Assembly (NCBI GenBank): GCA_902834965.1
Contig: CADFKY010000061.1
Span: 1-6,094 of the forward strand
Source of the DNA: Veillonellaceae bacterium
Lineage (GTDB): Bacteria; Bacillota_C; Negativicutes; Veillonellales; Veillonellaceae
Reading direction: 5' to 3'
Length of the DNA stretch: 6,094 nt
Below the pieces are notes generated by a model. It was not told the origin of the DNA, searched no databases, and saw nothing but the letters and a program-made list of their open reading frames with translations. Positions 1 to 6,041 of the stretch are shown here, piece by piece (within the stretch, counting starts at the first letter, position 1; every line of letters starts with the position of its first letter). The translations under genes were made by a program, and so were the position numbers.

Positions 1-3000
1 CTTCTGTGTTTTTATCGATTTGAGCTTTGTTTGCTGCAATATTTGCTTTATTTGTCGCAATATCACCAGCATTTTTAGTGATATTAGCTTTATTTGCCGC
101 TACTTGATCATCAACTGCTTTCAATTGATCTTCAGTTGCCGCACGACCAGATACTGGTTGTGTTTGACCTGGAACCCAAGTTGTATTAGTTAAACCAGTT
201 ACTTGAGGAGTTTCAACACCATTTGTAGCCTTAACTTTTGGAGCTGTAATTGTGTCATTTGCAGTTACAGTATCAAATGTTACATCTTTCTTAGTAGCAA
301 CAGTGAAGTCTTTACCATTTTGTGTAATTTCAATGTTATCGCCATTGATAAACTTAACTGTATCGCCACCTTGTACTTTTTCTGCAGTGCCATTATTAGC
401 TACTACATTCCAAGCTGCTAAATCTTTAACTTGTTGCTCACCAGCTGGAGTCAAGTTGCTCAAATCTTGGTTTGCAGCGTTGTTGATTTTATCTTTAGTA
501 GCATCATCAAGTTTAACAGTTACATCGTCGCCATTAGCAACAGTAGTAAGACCATTTTCACCTTTTACATTGAATTTTACATCGCCTGTGCTCAAAGATT
601 TTTTATCTGTGGAACCAGTGTTACCACCCAAAGAGATGTTACGAGCAATTGCTGTTGTATTTTTGTCGATATTACCTTTATTTGCTGCTACTTGGTCATC
701 AACTTTTTTCAATTGATCTTCAGTTGCTGCACGACCAGATACTGGTTGTGTTTGACCTGGAACCCAATCTGTATTAGTCAAGCCAGTAACTTGAGGAGTT
801 TCAACACCAGTTGTAGCTTTTACTTTAGGCGCTGTAATTGTTTGGTTTGCAGTTACACTATCGAATGTTACATCTTTTTTAGTGGAGATTGTGAAATCTT
901 TACCCGCTTGTGTAATTTCGATATTATCACCATTGATGAATTTAACTGTGTCGCCGCCTTTAACATCTTCAGCAGTACCACTGTTAGCAACTACTTTCCA
1001 AGCAGCTAAATCTTTAACCTTTTGCTCACCTGCAGGATTCAAATTGCTCAAATCTTTGTCAGCAGCGTTATCGATTTTATTTTTAGTGTCTGTATCAAGC
1101 TGAACAGTTACATCTTCACCAGCTGCTACTGTAGTAAGACCATTAGCGCCTTTAACATTGAATTTTACATCGCCAGTGCTCAAGGATTTTTCCCTTGTGG
1201 AGCCAGTGTTACCACCTAAGGAAATTTTACGAGCAATAGCAGCTTTGTTAGCTTCTGCTTTATCATCTGTTTTCTTCAATTGAGATACATTGACAGCATC
1301 TTTATCATCTACGCCATCAGCTACGTTAGTAACTTTCATGTCGCCTGCATTGATACCTTTATCGCCATCAATTTTAACGGTTGGATTGCCTGCAGCATTG
1401 TTGAAAGATGCACTGTTCAAGCCAGTAAGATTTTTCTTCAAGGATACAGAAATATTTTTATTGTTTCTAGCAACCGTAATATTGTCGTCGCCAGAGAAAT
1501 CTACAGTGTTACCTTTTTCAATTGCTTCTGGTGTTGCTTCACCATTAGCGGAAAGATTCCATCCGTATTTATTTTGATCGATAGCCTTATTAATTGCATC
1601 AGCCACGTTAGCAGAATCTGCCATACCTGGAGTTGCTGCAGCTGTACCATTTGTAACAGTAATATCTTGTTTTTTACCAGCAATTGTAATTTTCTTACCA
1701 TTAGCTGTAGTTGTAATATATGTATCGTCACCATTTACAGCTAATTTACTGTTAGCAAGGTTTACGTCACCAGAACCAGTGTCGCCTGTGAAAGCAAGGT
1801 TTACACTCTTCAATTGTGCTACGTTGACTGCATCTGTATCAGCCGTACCAGCAGCTACATAGTTAATTTGACGAGTTTGACCTGTTGTACCAACAGCAAC
1901 GCCACCCAATGTAGATGTTAACGTTGCACCAGTTAAGTTAGCATAAGTATCAGTACGACCAGTATTAGCATTATAACCTGCTACACCTGCCGCAGTACTA
2001 GCAACAGACTTAGAACCTATTGCAACACCATCAGCAGTTGTAGCACTAGCACCATCACCAATAGCAATCGATTTAACTGCACTTGCGTTAGATCTAGTAC
2101 CGATAGCAATACCATCATTCTCTGATACTGAGCTTTTTCTACCAATAGCAATACTGTTATCTGCAGTGGAAGAGCTTTCTCCGCCAATAGCAATACTATA
2201 ATCTTTAGTTGCATTGGCTAACATACCGATACCAACACCTGCAGTTCCAGCGGCCTTTGCCCTAGATCCCAATGCAGTAGAGGATGCACCAGATGCAGCA
2301 GTACCATGACCAATTGCAGTAGATTCAATATTGGAAGCTATCGCATCAGCCCCCAAAGCACTGGCATTGCCCTCTGTTGCCTTAGAACCATGACCAACTG
2401 CCACAGTATCATCCTCGGCCGCAATGGAGTTAGCACCTAACGCTGTAGCATTTGCCGATGTAGCTTGTGCTGATAACCCCAATGCAACTGTAGATCGACC
2501 TGTTGTATTAGCACCATCACCAATAGCTACAGAGCTTGTTGCAGCTTTATCTGTAGATGCATTTGGACCAATAGCGATAGAGTTATTTGCTTGAGCGCCA
2601 GTATTGTCTTGGTTTGGCGCATCCGTAGATTTAATAGATACATATTTATAAGCAATTTGATTTACGATGGCAGCCAACTGAGAACCATTGATAGCATCTG
2701 TAGAGGTAGAGCTTACTTCACCAGGTGCTACGTTTTTCAATTGACGTTCATAACCTGCCGCACCGAAGGAAACAATATCACCTTCTAGAGTTTTGTCACC
2801 ACCAGCCCATGTTGCAGTGATACCATTTGGTAATGTATAGCTAGATTGCTTTGTACCTGCTTTATCTGTAGTAGAACCGCCACCTAATGCAACAGAGTTA
2901 TCTCGGTTTGCTTTCGCACCTGTACCAATAGCGATTGCATTTGTTACAGAATCATTATCAGCAGCACTTGTGTTAATACCTGTCAAAGCACCAGCAATAC

Positions 3001-3859
3001 GATTTTTAGAGTCAGCACCCGTACCAATAGCAATACCAGCATTACCAGATTGCCCTTTAGTACCCACTGTGATACCGATATGGTCTGCTGTAGCATTATT
3101 ATAATCCCTCCACTTAATTTCATACCCTGTTAAAGCTTTAACAGCATCAGAAACAGTAGCGACAGTAGCTTTACCTGTATTAATATCAGTATAAACTGCT
3201 TTAGTAGACGTCATTCTATCAGCATCGTCACCACCAATAACGATGGAGGAGTGACCAAGGGCTTTAGTATTACCACCAATAGCAATAGCTTGATCACCTA
3301 CAACGGTAGCCCCTTGCCCCGGTAATGCACCACCACCAATGGCAATACCTTGTGAAAATGAAGTACCAGCTTCGTTTACTGTCGCACTAGTACCAATAGC
3401 AATCGCAGTACCACCATTTGCAATTGAATTTTTACCTACAGCAACACTTGGTGTATTACCATATAGACCTTTTGAATAAGCATTTTGACCAATAGCAACC
3501 CCACCAGCAGCAGTCTCTGCTTTTGCAGCAGTACCAATTACAACAGCATCACTAGTAGTAGCTTTTACATTTGTACCTAAAGCAACTGCATTTACACCTG
3601 TAACACTAGCACTGTTACCTAAACCGACTGCATTGGCACCTGTAACAGTAGCACTATCACCAAAAGCTACAGATGCACCACCAGTAGATGTAGGCACCTC
3701 GTTTACAGCCAATGCTACATTAGCATTAGTCATAGCTAATGCTGCAAAGATACCAGCCACAACAATTTTCTTTTTACCGCTATTGTTTTTAGCTAATTCA
3801 GATACTACTACGTAGCAATTTTTGGATTTGTTCCAAACTACTTTAAAGATTTTGTTCAT
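1..3859 (-). CDS. Trimeric autotransporter adhesin (YadA/Hia type), N-terminal 1286 residues, 3' end outside window
   Basis: This is a surface adhesin that would trimerise on the outer membrane and bind host or bacterial partners; the ligand cannot be read from the sequence. The ATG at 3857-3859 follows an AGGAG and opens a frame with no stop to the left edge. Residues 1-24 form an extended signal peptide region (MNKIFKVVWN, then VVVSELAK). A KKK stretch and hydrophobic segment follow, with likely cleavage after ALA at residue 51. Residues 63-330 are a YadA-like head with about 14 repeats of the SVALG/AIAIG type, with an insert at 211-260. A neck (374-395, DAINGSQL) leads to a second head (426-620, 14 repeats). 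Then come a head-insert-like segment, neck 2 (665-683, DAVNVAQL), a Trp domain (W767), neck 3 (843-861, DAVNVSQL), two 196-residue modules (875-1266) and a coiled coil. The C-terminal beta-barrel anchor is not in the window. It resembles Veillonella adhesins; the family call is very secure, the exact gene is not. Confidence 0.95.
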   Translation of the reverse strand, partial: MNKIFKVVWNKSKNCYVVVSELAKNNSGKKKIVVAGIFAALAMTNANVALAVNEVPTSTGGASVAFGDSATVTGANAVGLGNSASVTGVNAVALGTNVKATTSDAVVIGTAAKAETAAGGVAIGQNAYSKGLYGNTPSVAVGKNSIANGGTAIAIGTSATVNEAGTSFSQGIAIGGGALPGQGATVVGDQAIAIGGNTKALGHSSIVIGGDDADRMTSTKAVYTDINTGKATVATVSDAVKALTGYEIKWRDYNNATADHIGITVGTKGQSGNAGIAIGTGADSKNRIAGALTGINTSAADNDSVTNAIAIGTGAKANRDNSVALGGGSTTDKAGTKQSSYTLPNGITATWAGGDKTLEGDIVSFGAAGYERQLKNVAPGEVSSTSTDAINGSQLAAIVNQIAYKYVSIKSTDAPNQDNTGAQANNSIAIGPNASTDKAATSSVAIGDGANTTGRSTVALGLSAQATSANATALGANSIAAEDDTVAVGHGSKATEGNASALGADAIASNIESTAIGHGTAASGASSTALGSRAKAAGTAGVGIGMLANATKDYSIAIGGESSSTADNSIAIGRKSSVSENDGIAIGTRSNASAVKSIAIGDGASATTADGVAIGSKSVASTAAGVAGYNANTGRTDTYANLTGATLTSTLGGVAVGTTGQTRQINYVAAGTADTDAVNVAQLKSVNLAFTGDTGSGDVNLANSKLAVNGDDTYITTTANGKKITIAGKKQDITVTNGTAAATPGMADSANVADAINKAIDQNKYGWNLSANGEATPEAIEKGNTVDFSGDDNITVARNNKNISVSLKKNLTGLNSASFNNAAGNPTVKIDGDKGINAGDMKVTNVADGVDDKDAVNVSQLKKTDDKAEANKAAIARKISLGGNTGSTREKSLSTGDVKFNVKGANGLTTVAAGEDVTVQLDTDTKNKIDNAADKDLSNLNPAGEQKVKDLAAWKVVANSGTAEDVKGGDTVKFINGDNIEITQAGKDFTISTKKDVTFDSVTANQTITAPKVKATTGVETPQVTGLTNTDWVPGQTQPVSGRAATEDQLKKVDDQVAANKGNIDKNTTAIARNISLGGNTGSTDKKSLSTGDVKFNVKGENGLTTVANGDDVTVKLDDATKDKINNAANQDLSNLTPAGEQQVKDLAAWNVVANNGTAEKVQGGDTVKFINGDNIEITQNGKDFTVATKKDVTFDTVTANDTITAPKVKATNGVETPQVTGLTNTTWVPGQTQPVSGRAATEDQLKAVDDQVAANKANITKNAGDIATNKANIAANKAQIDKNTE
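2..103 (-). other. Stalk coiled coil with Asn at every d position
   Basis: Residues 1253-1286 form five consecutive heptads beginning VAAN, ITKN, IATN, IAAN and IDKN. Each has Val or Ile at position a and Asn at position d. This matches the N@d pattern (consensus IxxNTxx) known from trimeric autotransporter stalks, where the Asn side chains face the trimer core and hold an anion. Copy A has only two such heptads plus IARN at the same place (638-691), so copy B carries about three extra heptads. Confidence 0.8.
62..649 (-). repeat. Adhesin module, copy B (196 codons)
   Basis: This is the second in-frame copy of a 588-base module, residues 1071-1266. It starts IARNISLGGNTGS, contains the Trp motif (W1150, then GGDTVKFINGDNI), the connector SGRAATEDQL, and ends in coiled coil. 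By eye about 32 of 196 residues differ from copy A, so identity is near 84%. Differences are concentrated in charged or polar positions, while the SLSTGDVKFNVKG, QVTGLTNT and PGQTQPVSGRAATEDQL blocks are unchanged. Confidence 0.9.
650..1237 (-). repeat. Adhesin module, copy A (196 codons)
   Basis: This is the first copy of the 588-base module, residues 875-1070, starting IARKISLGGNTGS directly after neck 3. The order inside is a beta-rich segment (SLSTGDVKFNVKG), a short charged helix (around 920-940), a Trp domain (W954 followed by GGDTVKFINGDNI), a connector ending GRAATEDQL, and a short heptad stretch IDKNTTA that runs straight into copy B. The period of exactly 588 bases keeps the reading frame. 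Confidence 0.9.
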
Positions 3860-3868
3860 TCTTCTTTT

Positions 3869-3873
3869 CTCCT
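3869..3873 (-). promoter_or_regulatory. Ribosome binding site of the adhesin
   Basis: AGGAG on the minus strand lies 9 bases ahead of the ATG at 3859. It fixes this ATG as the start, which also gives a canonical extended signal peptide. Confidence 0.85.
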
Positions 3874-3906
3874 ATAAACCTTCTTATAATCTCTCTATAC
3901 ATATTT

Positions 3907-3924
3907 ACTATAATTACTATAATT
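3907..3924. repeat. Tandem 9-base repeat in the adhesin leader
   Basis: ACTATAATT occurs twice back to back on the plus strand (AATTATAGT twice on the minus strand). It lies in the predicted untranslated leader. Just upstream in the transcript, 3929-3942 reads AGTCAATTATGACT on the minus strand, a 5-base dyad with a 4-base loop. Confidence 0.6.
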
Positions 3925-3951
3925 TGTTAGTCATAATTGACTTTTAATTTT

Positions 3952-3989
3952 TTCGATGTAGTTAGTATATCAAAATCTTCGATATAGTT
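3952..3989. repeat. Pair of 12-base direct repeats around the adhesin promoter, with an internal dyad
   Basis: On the plus strand TTCGATGTAGTT (3952-3963) and TTCGATATAGTT (3978-3989) match at 11 of 12 bases and start 26 bases apart. The first covers the predicted start of transcription and the second covers the spacer and the edge of the -35. A dyad TATATC/GATATA (3966-3971 and 3981-3986) overlaps the -10. The placement suits an operator, but the regulator is unknown and AT-rich sequence produces such matches by chance. Confidence 0.4.
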
Positions 3990-3993
3990 GCAA
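3964..3993 (-). promoter_or_regulatory. Probable sigma-70/sigma-A promoter of the adhesin
   Basis: On the minus strand TTGCAA (3988-3993) and TATACT (3964-3969) are separated by 18 bases, and a TG one base ahead of the -10 makes it an extended -10 element. Transcription would start near 3957, giving a leader of about 98 bases before the ATG. The leader contains a tandem 9-base repeat and a small dyad. This is a reading of sequence motifs only; no start site is known. Confidence 0.6.
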
Positions 3994-4082
3994 GTACTTT
4001 CATTAAACTTTCACAAAAATAATAACCTATGCAAATACTGCAATTATGCGGATTTTTTTATGCCTCATATCAAAATCTTACC

Positions 4083-4162
4083 ATAAACGTGGCATTTTTA
4101 CACCATAAATAAAGTTCCAAAATGAATATAAACTCATAATTAACTTTTTAAACCACGTTTAT
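4083..4162. repeat. 80-base segment bounded by perfect 10-base inverted repeats
   Basis: ATAAACGTGG at 4083-4092 is the exact reverse complement of CCACGTTTAT at 4153-4162, with 60 very AT-rich bases between. I see no clear target-site duplication and no coding frame inside. It could be a small non-autonomous mobile element remnant, a protein-binding pair or chance. Confidence 0.4.
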
Positions 4163-4178
4163 ATGATTGCGGGCATAG

Positions 4179-4239
4179 AAAAACACCTCTATAACTGAAT
4201 AGTACAGTTCAAACCGTACATCTTCATTACAGAGGTGTT
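4179..4239 (-). terminator. Rho-independent terminator of pxpBC
   Basis: AACACCTCT (4182-4190) and AGAGGTGTT (4231-4239) form the outer stem. It continues through TAA/TTA and TGAA/TTCA with a single bulge at 4195 and is capped by an inner stem at 4202-4208 and 4213-4219 with a four-base loop. On the minus strand the stem is followed by TTTTT (4183-4179, overlapping its base), then CTATG. Two positions (4191/4230 and 4206/4215) are G-U pairs in minus-strand RNA but A-C mismatches in plus-strand RNA, so the structure fits minus-strand transcription. It lies 26 bases past the pxpC stop. Confidence 0.8.
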
Positions 4240-4264
4240 CACTTCATTAAATTTATATAAACTT

Positions 4265-5308
4265 TTAAATTTTATTCATTACCTTAAATACATAAGCACT
4301 TTGTTCATGTGCTAATTTGATACGCTTCTGTAAACGTTCCATATATGCTCGATATATGTCTTGCGCTTCTTCAATGGTTACGATATTAAAATTAATACCA
4401 TCCCCTACCGGCAGTTGACTAAGGCGAGGTAAATCGGCAGTAATGATTGTACCAATCTTTGTATAACCACCTGTTGTTTGGCGATCCGCCATAAGGACAA
4501 TAGGGTGGCCATTAGATGGTACTTGAATAGATCCAAACACAGCACCATCAGAAATAATATCTGCACTGTCTACGTGTTCAATTTCAGGTCCTTCTAATCG
4601 GAATCCCATTCGATCGCATTCTACAGTTAGTGTATAGATGTTATCACTAAAGGTCTTGATACCCTTCTCGGTGAAATGTTTTGCTTGATCTCCCAGCACA
4701 ACGCGCAACGGTTCATGACATTCACGACCGCCACGATTATACAACGCCGTATTGAACAGAGTATGCCCTTCTCCACGATAGTCGCATACATGCACTTCAT
4801 CTCTGGTGAATGCTTTGATACCGAGTTCATCGTCCTTTTGTAATGGTCGTCCCTCAAGGCCGCCTATTTTTGCTTTTGTATGAGTAGATACGCTACCGTT
4901 GATACTAGGTACATCGATACCGCCAGAAAATGCAATATACATTCGCACACCGCATTGGCTAAAACCACCGGAAATAACATCACCTTCATGACATACAAAT
5001 GGAATATATCTCGGTACTCGTACACTATTGATGGTCGGTTCCATGTCGGCCCCTGTGAAAGCAACGATACATGTGCCTTTCACAGTTAATGTAGGTGGCA
5101 ACAAGGTACACTCTAAGGCACCTGCTGTTTCTACATTACCTACCAGAGCTTGTCCTAAAAGATAACTTTCACTATCCATAGGACCCGCTACAGGCATGCC
5201 ATATTGTTGGAATCCAACGCGCCCTTCATCTTGAATAGTCGTATACATACCAGGTGCATTTACGTAGATAGATGATTTATTAAACTCATTAATAGCCACG
5301 CAACTCAC
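4265..5308 (-). CDS. pxpC: 5-oxoprolinase subunit C (PxpC; KipA/AHS2 family)
   Basis: PxpC works with PxpA and PxpB in the cytoplasm to hydrolyse 5-oxo-L-proline to L-glutamate using ATP; 5-oxoproline arises as metabolic damage from glutamine and glutamate. The 347 residues carry the family landmarks in order: TIQDEGRVGFQQYGMPVAG (24-42) then PMD, ALECTLLPPTL (64-74), FTGAD (84-88), AFSGGIDVP (126-134), GSVSTHTKAKIGGLEG (138-153), DRMGFRLEGP (232-241), and QTTGGYTKIGTIITADLPRL (278-297). It is somewhat longer than the roughly 310-residue E. coli protein because of a few extra N-terminal residues and a charged tail after 313. The start is a GTG; a second GTG at codon 4 (5297-5299) has better spacing from the ribosome binding site, which would give 344 residues. 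It overlaps pxpB, implying translational coupling. Older annotations call it allophanate hydrolase subunit 2 or biotin-dependent carboxyltransferase. Confidence 0.93.
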   Translation of the reverse strand: MSCVAINEFNKSSIYVNAPGMYTTIQDEGRVGFQQYGMPVAGPMDSESYLLGQALVGNVETAGALECTLLPPTLTVKGTCIVAFTGADMEPTINSVRVPRYIPFVCHEGDVISGGFSQCGVRMYIAFSGGIDVPSINGSVSTHTKAKIGGLEGRPLQKDDELGIKAFTRDEVHVCDYRGEGHTLFNTALYNRGGRECHEPLRVVLGDQAKHFTEKGIKTFSDNIYTLTVECDRMGFRLEGPEIEHVDSADIISDGAVFGSIQVPSNGHPIVLMADRQTTGGYTKIGTIITADLPRLSQLPVGDGINFNIVTIEEAQDIYRAYMERLQKRIKLAHEQSAYVFKVMNKI

Positions 5309-6029
5309 CTACCTCTACTTCATACATGGATGGCACATAGTCCATTCCCAATGCTTTAATACGATTATATTCCTGTTCATCAATTGGCACGTAACGCACA
5401 TAGTCACCCGCACTCAATAATGCAGCTTGTTCCTTAGACATATCATACATGGTTACTGGTGTTCGTCCTATGATTTGCCAACCGCCTGGAGAGTCAGATG
5501 GATATGTACCGGTTTGTTCTCCTGCAATGCCGACAGAGCCGGCCGGAATCAAGGTTCTTGGAGAGGCTAAACGAGGCGTTGCTATACGTGGGTCCATACC
5601 GCCTAAGTAGGTAAAGCCAGGAATGAAACCAAGCATATATACTAAATAGTCTGTACCACTATGAATAGCTATAACCTCTTCTTCACTTAGATTATTGTGA
5701 GACGCTACAAAACCAAGGTCTGGTCCAAACTCTCCACCATACACAGTAGGAATTTCAATAACAGTCACCTTGTCATTATTATTATCTGTTACAGATTCTG
5801 AAAACGTAGGCTCAATGATATGACACATATCTGCATAGGAATAGAGCATAGCATCATATTGCACGAGTAACGCACAATAGGTAGGAACTAATTCAATAAG
5901 CCCATCTAATTGTAACGCTTGAATTCGCTCTACAGTTTGTCGAATATGTCGATTAATCTTTGGATCGATCACCTGACCAAAATCAATAGAGATAGCGCAA
6001 TCTCCTACAGGGGAAATTGTAGGTTTCAT
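5289..6029 (-). CDS. pxpB: 5-oxoprolinase subunit B (PxpB; KipI/AHS1 family)
   Basis: PxpB pairs with PxpC and, with PxpA, forms the ATP-dependent 5-oxoprolinase that returns 5-oxoproline to glutamate. The 246 residues show the N-terminal family start (ISPVGDCAISIDFG, 5-18), then IPTVYGGEFGPDL (93-105), GFIPGFTYLGG (134-144), PRLASPRTLIPAGSVGIAGE (152-171) and PGGWQIIGRTP (181-191), all typical of KipI/AHS1. It is slightly longer than the roughly 218-residue E. coli protein; a polar, Asn/Asp-rich linker (about 77-88) separates the N-terminal domain from the cyclophilin-like C-terminal domain, and there is a short extension after 215. The ATG is preceded at 5 bases by a perfect AGGAGG. In Bacillus the homologue was first described as KipI, an inhibitor of the sporulation kinase KinA; nothing here points to that role. 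Confidence 0.94.
   Translation of the reverse strand: MKPTISPVGDCAISIDFGQVIDPKINRHIRQTVERIQALQLDGLIELVPTYCALLVQYDAMLYSYADMCHIIEPTFSESVTDNNNDKVTVIEIPTVYGGEFGPDLGFVASHNNLSEEEVIAIHSGTDYLVYMLGFIPGFTYLGGMDPRIATPRLASPRTLIPAGSVGIAGEQTGTYPSDSPGGWQIIGRTPVTMYDMSKEQAALLSAGDYVRYVPIDEQEYNRIKALGMDYVPSMYEVEVGELRGY
5305..5316 (-). promoter_or_regulatory. Ribosome binding region of pxpC, inside pxpB
   Basis: The minus strand reads AGAGGTAGGTGA here, inside the last codons of pxpB. AGAGG is only 3 bases from the GTG at 5308, which is too close, while AGGTGA is 5 bases and AGAGG 12 bases from the GTG at 5299. The spacing therefore favours the second GTG as the true start. Confidence 0.5.
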
Positions 6030-6034
6030 AGGTA

Positions 6035-6040
6035 CCTCCT
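6035..6040 (-). promoter_or_regulatory. Ribosome binding site of pxpB
   Basis: AGGAGG on the minus strand lies 5 bases ahead of the ATG at 6029. It matches the Firmicute consensus exactly and confirms the start. Confidence 0.9.
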
Positions 6041-6041
6041 C

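Larger units (their letters stand above)
3860..4264. other. Gene-free region between pxpC and the adhesin
   Basis: This 405-base stretch has no convincing coding frame on either strand and is rich in A and T. From high to low coordinates it holds the pxpBC terminator hairpin (4179-4239), an 80-base segment with 10-base inverted repeats at its ends (4083-4162), an unassigned A/T-rich part (about 3994-4082), the adhesin promoter (3964-3993) and its leader (3860-3957). Confidence 0.8.

Noticed and set aside
203..1744. Several plus-strand open frames of 65 to 192 codons, plus short minus-strand frames at 1501-1734 and 2017-2214
   Set aside because: They lie opposite or out of frame with the adhesin, have biased Cys/Ser/Ile- or Leu-rich composition typical of shadows of repetitive coding DNA, and repeat with the modules. 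The adhesin frame explains the sequence fully.
2591..3815. Plus-strand frames at 2591-2788 and 3633-3815
   Set aside because: They are antisense to the head domain and signal peptide of the adhesin, with no convincing family features.
1..3859. Repeats considered as a CRISPR array or tandem satellite
   Set aside because: The periodicity is in coding frame: short head repeats vary in DNA but keep the AIG-type motif, and the long repeats are protein modules.
3937..3968. Plus-strand promoter-like pair TTGACT and TAGTAT
   Set aside because: The spacing is about 20 bases, the -10 is weak, and no plus-strand gene lies downstream.
4041..4064. Run of T at 4053-4059 that could be a plus-strand terminator tail
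   Set aside because: No stem of useful length precedes it; only 3- to 4-base dyads can be drawn, and no plus-strand gene ends nearby.
4627..5089. Short frames on both strands inside pxpC
   Set aside because: They overlap a well-conserved pxpC frame and have no ribosome binding site context or recognisable motifs.
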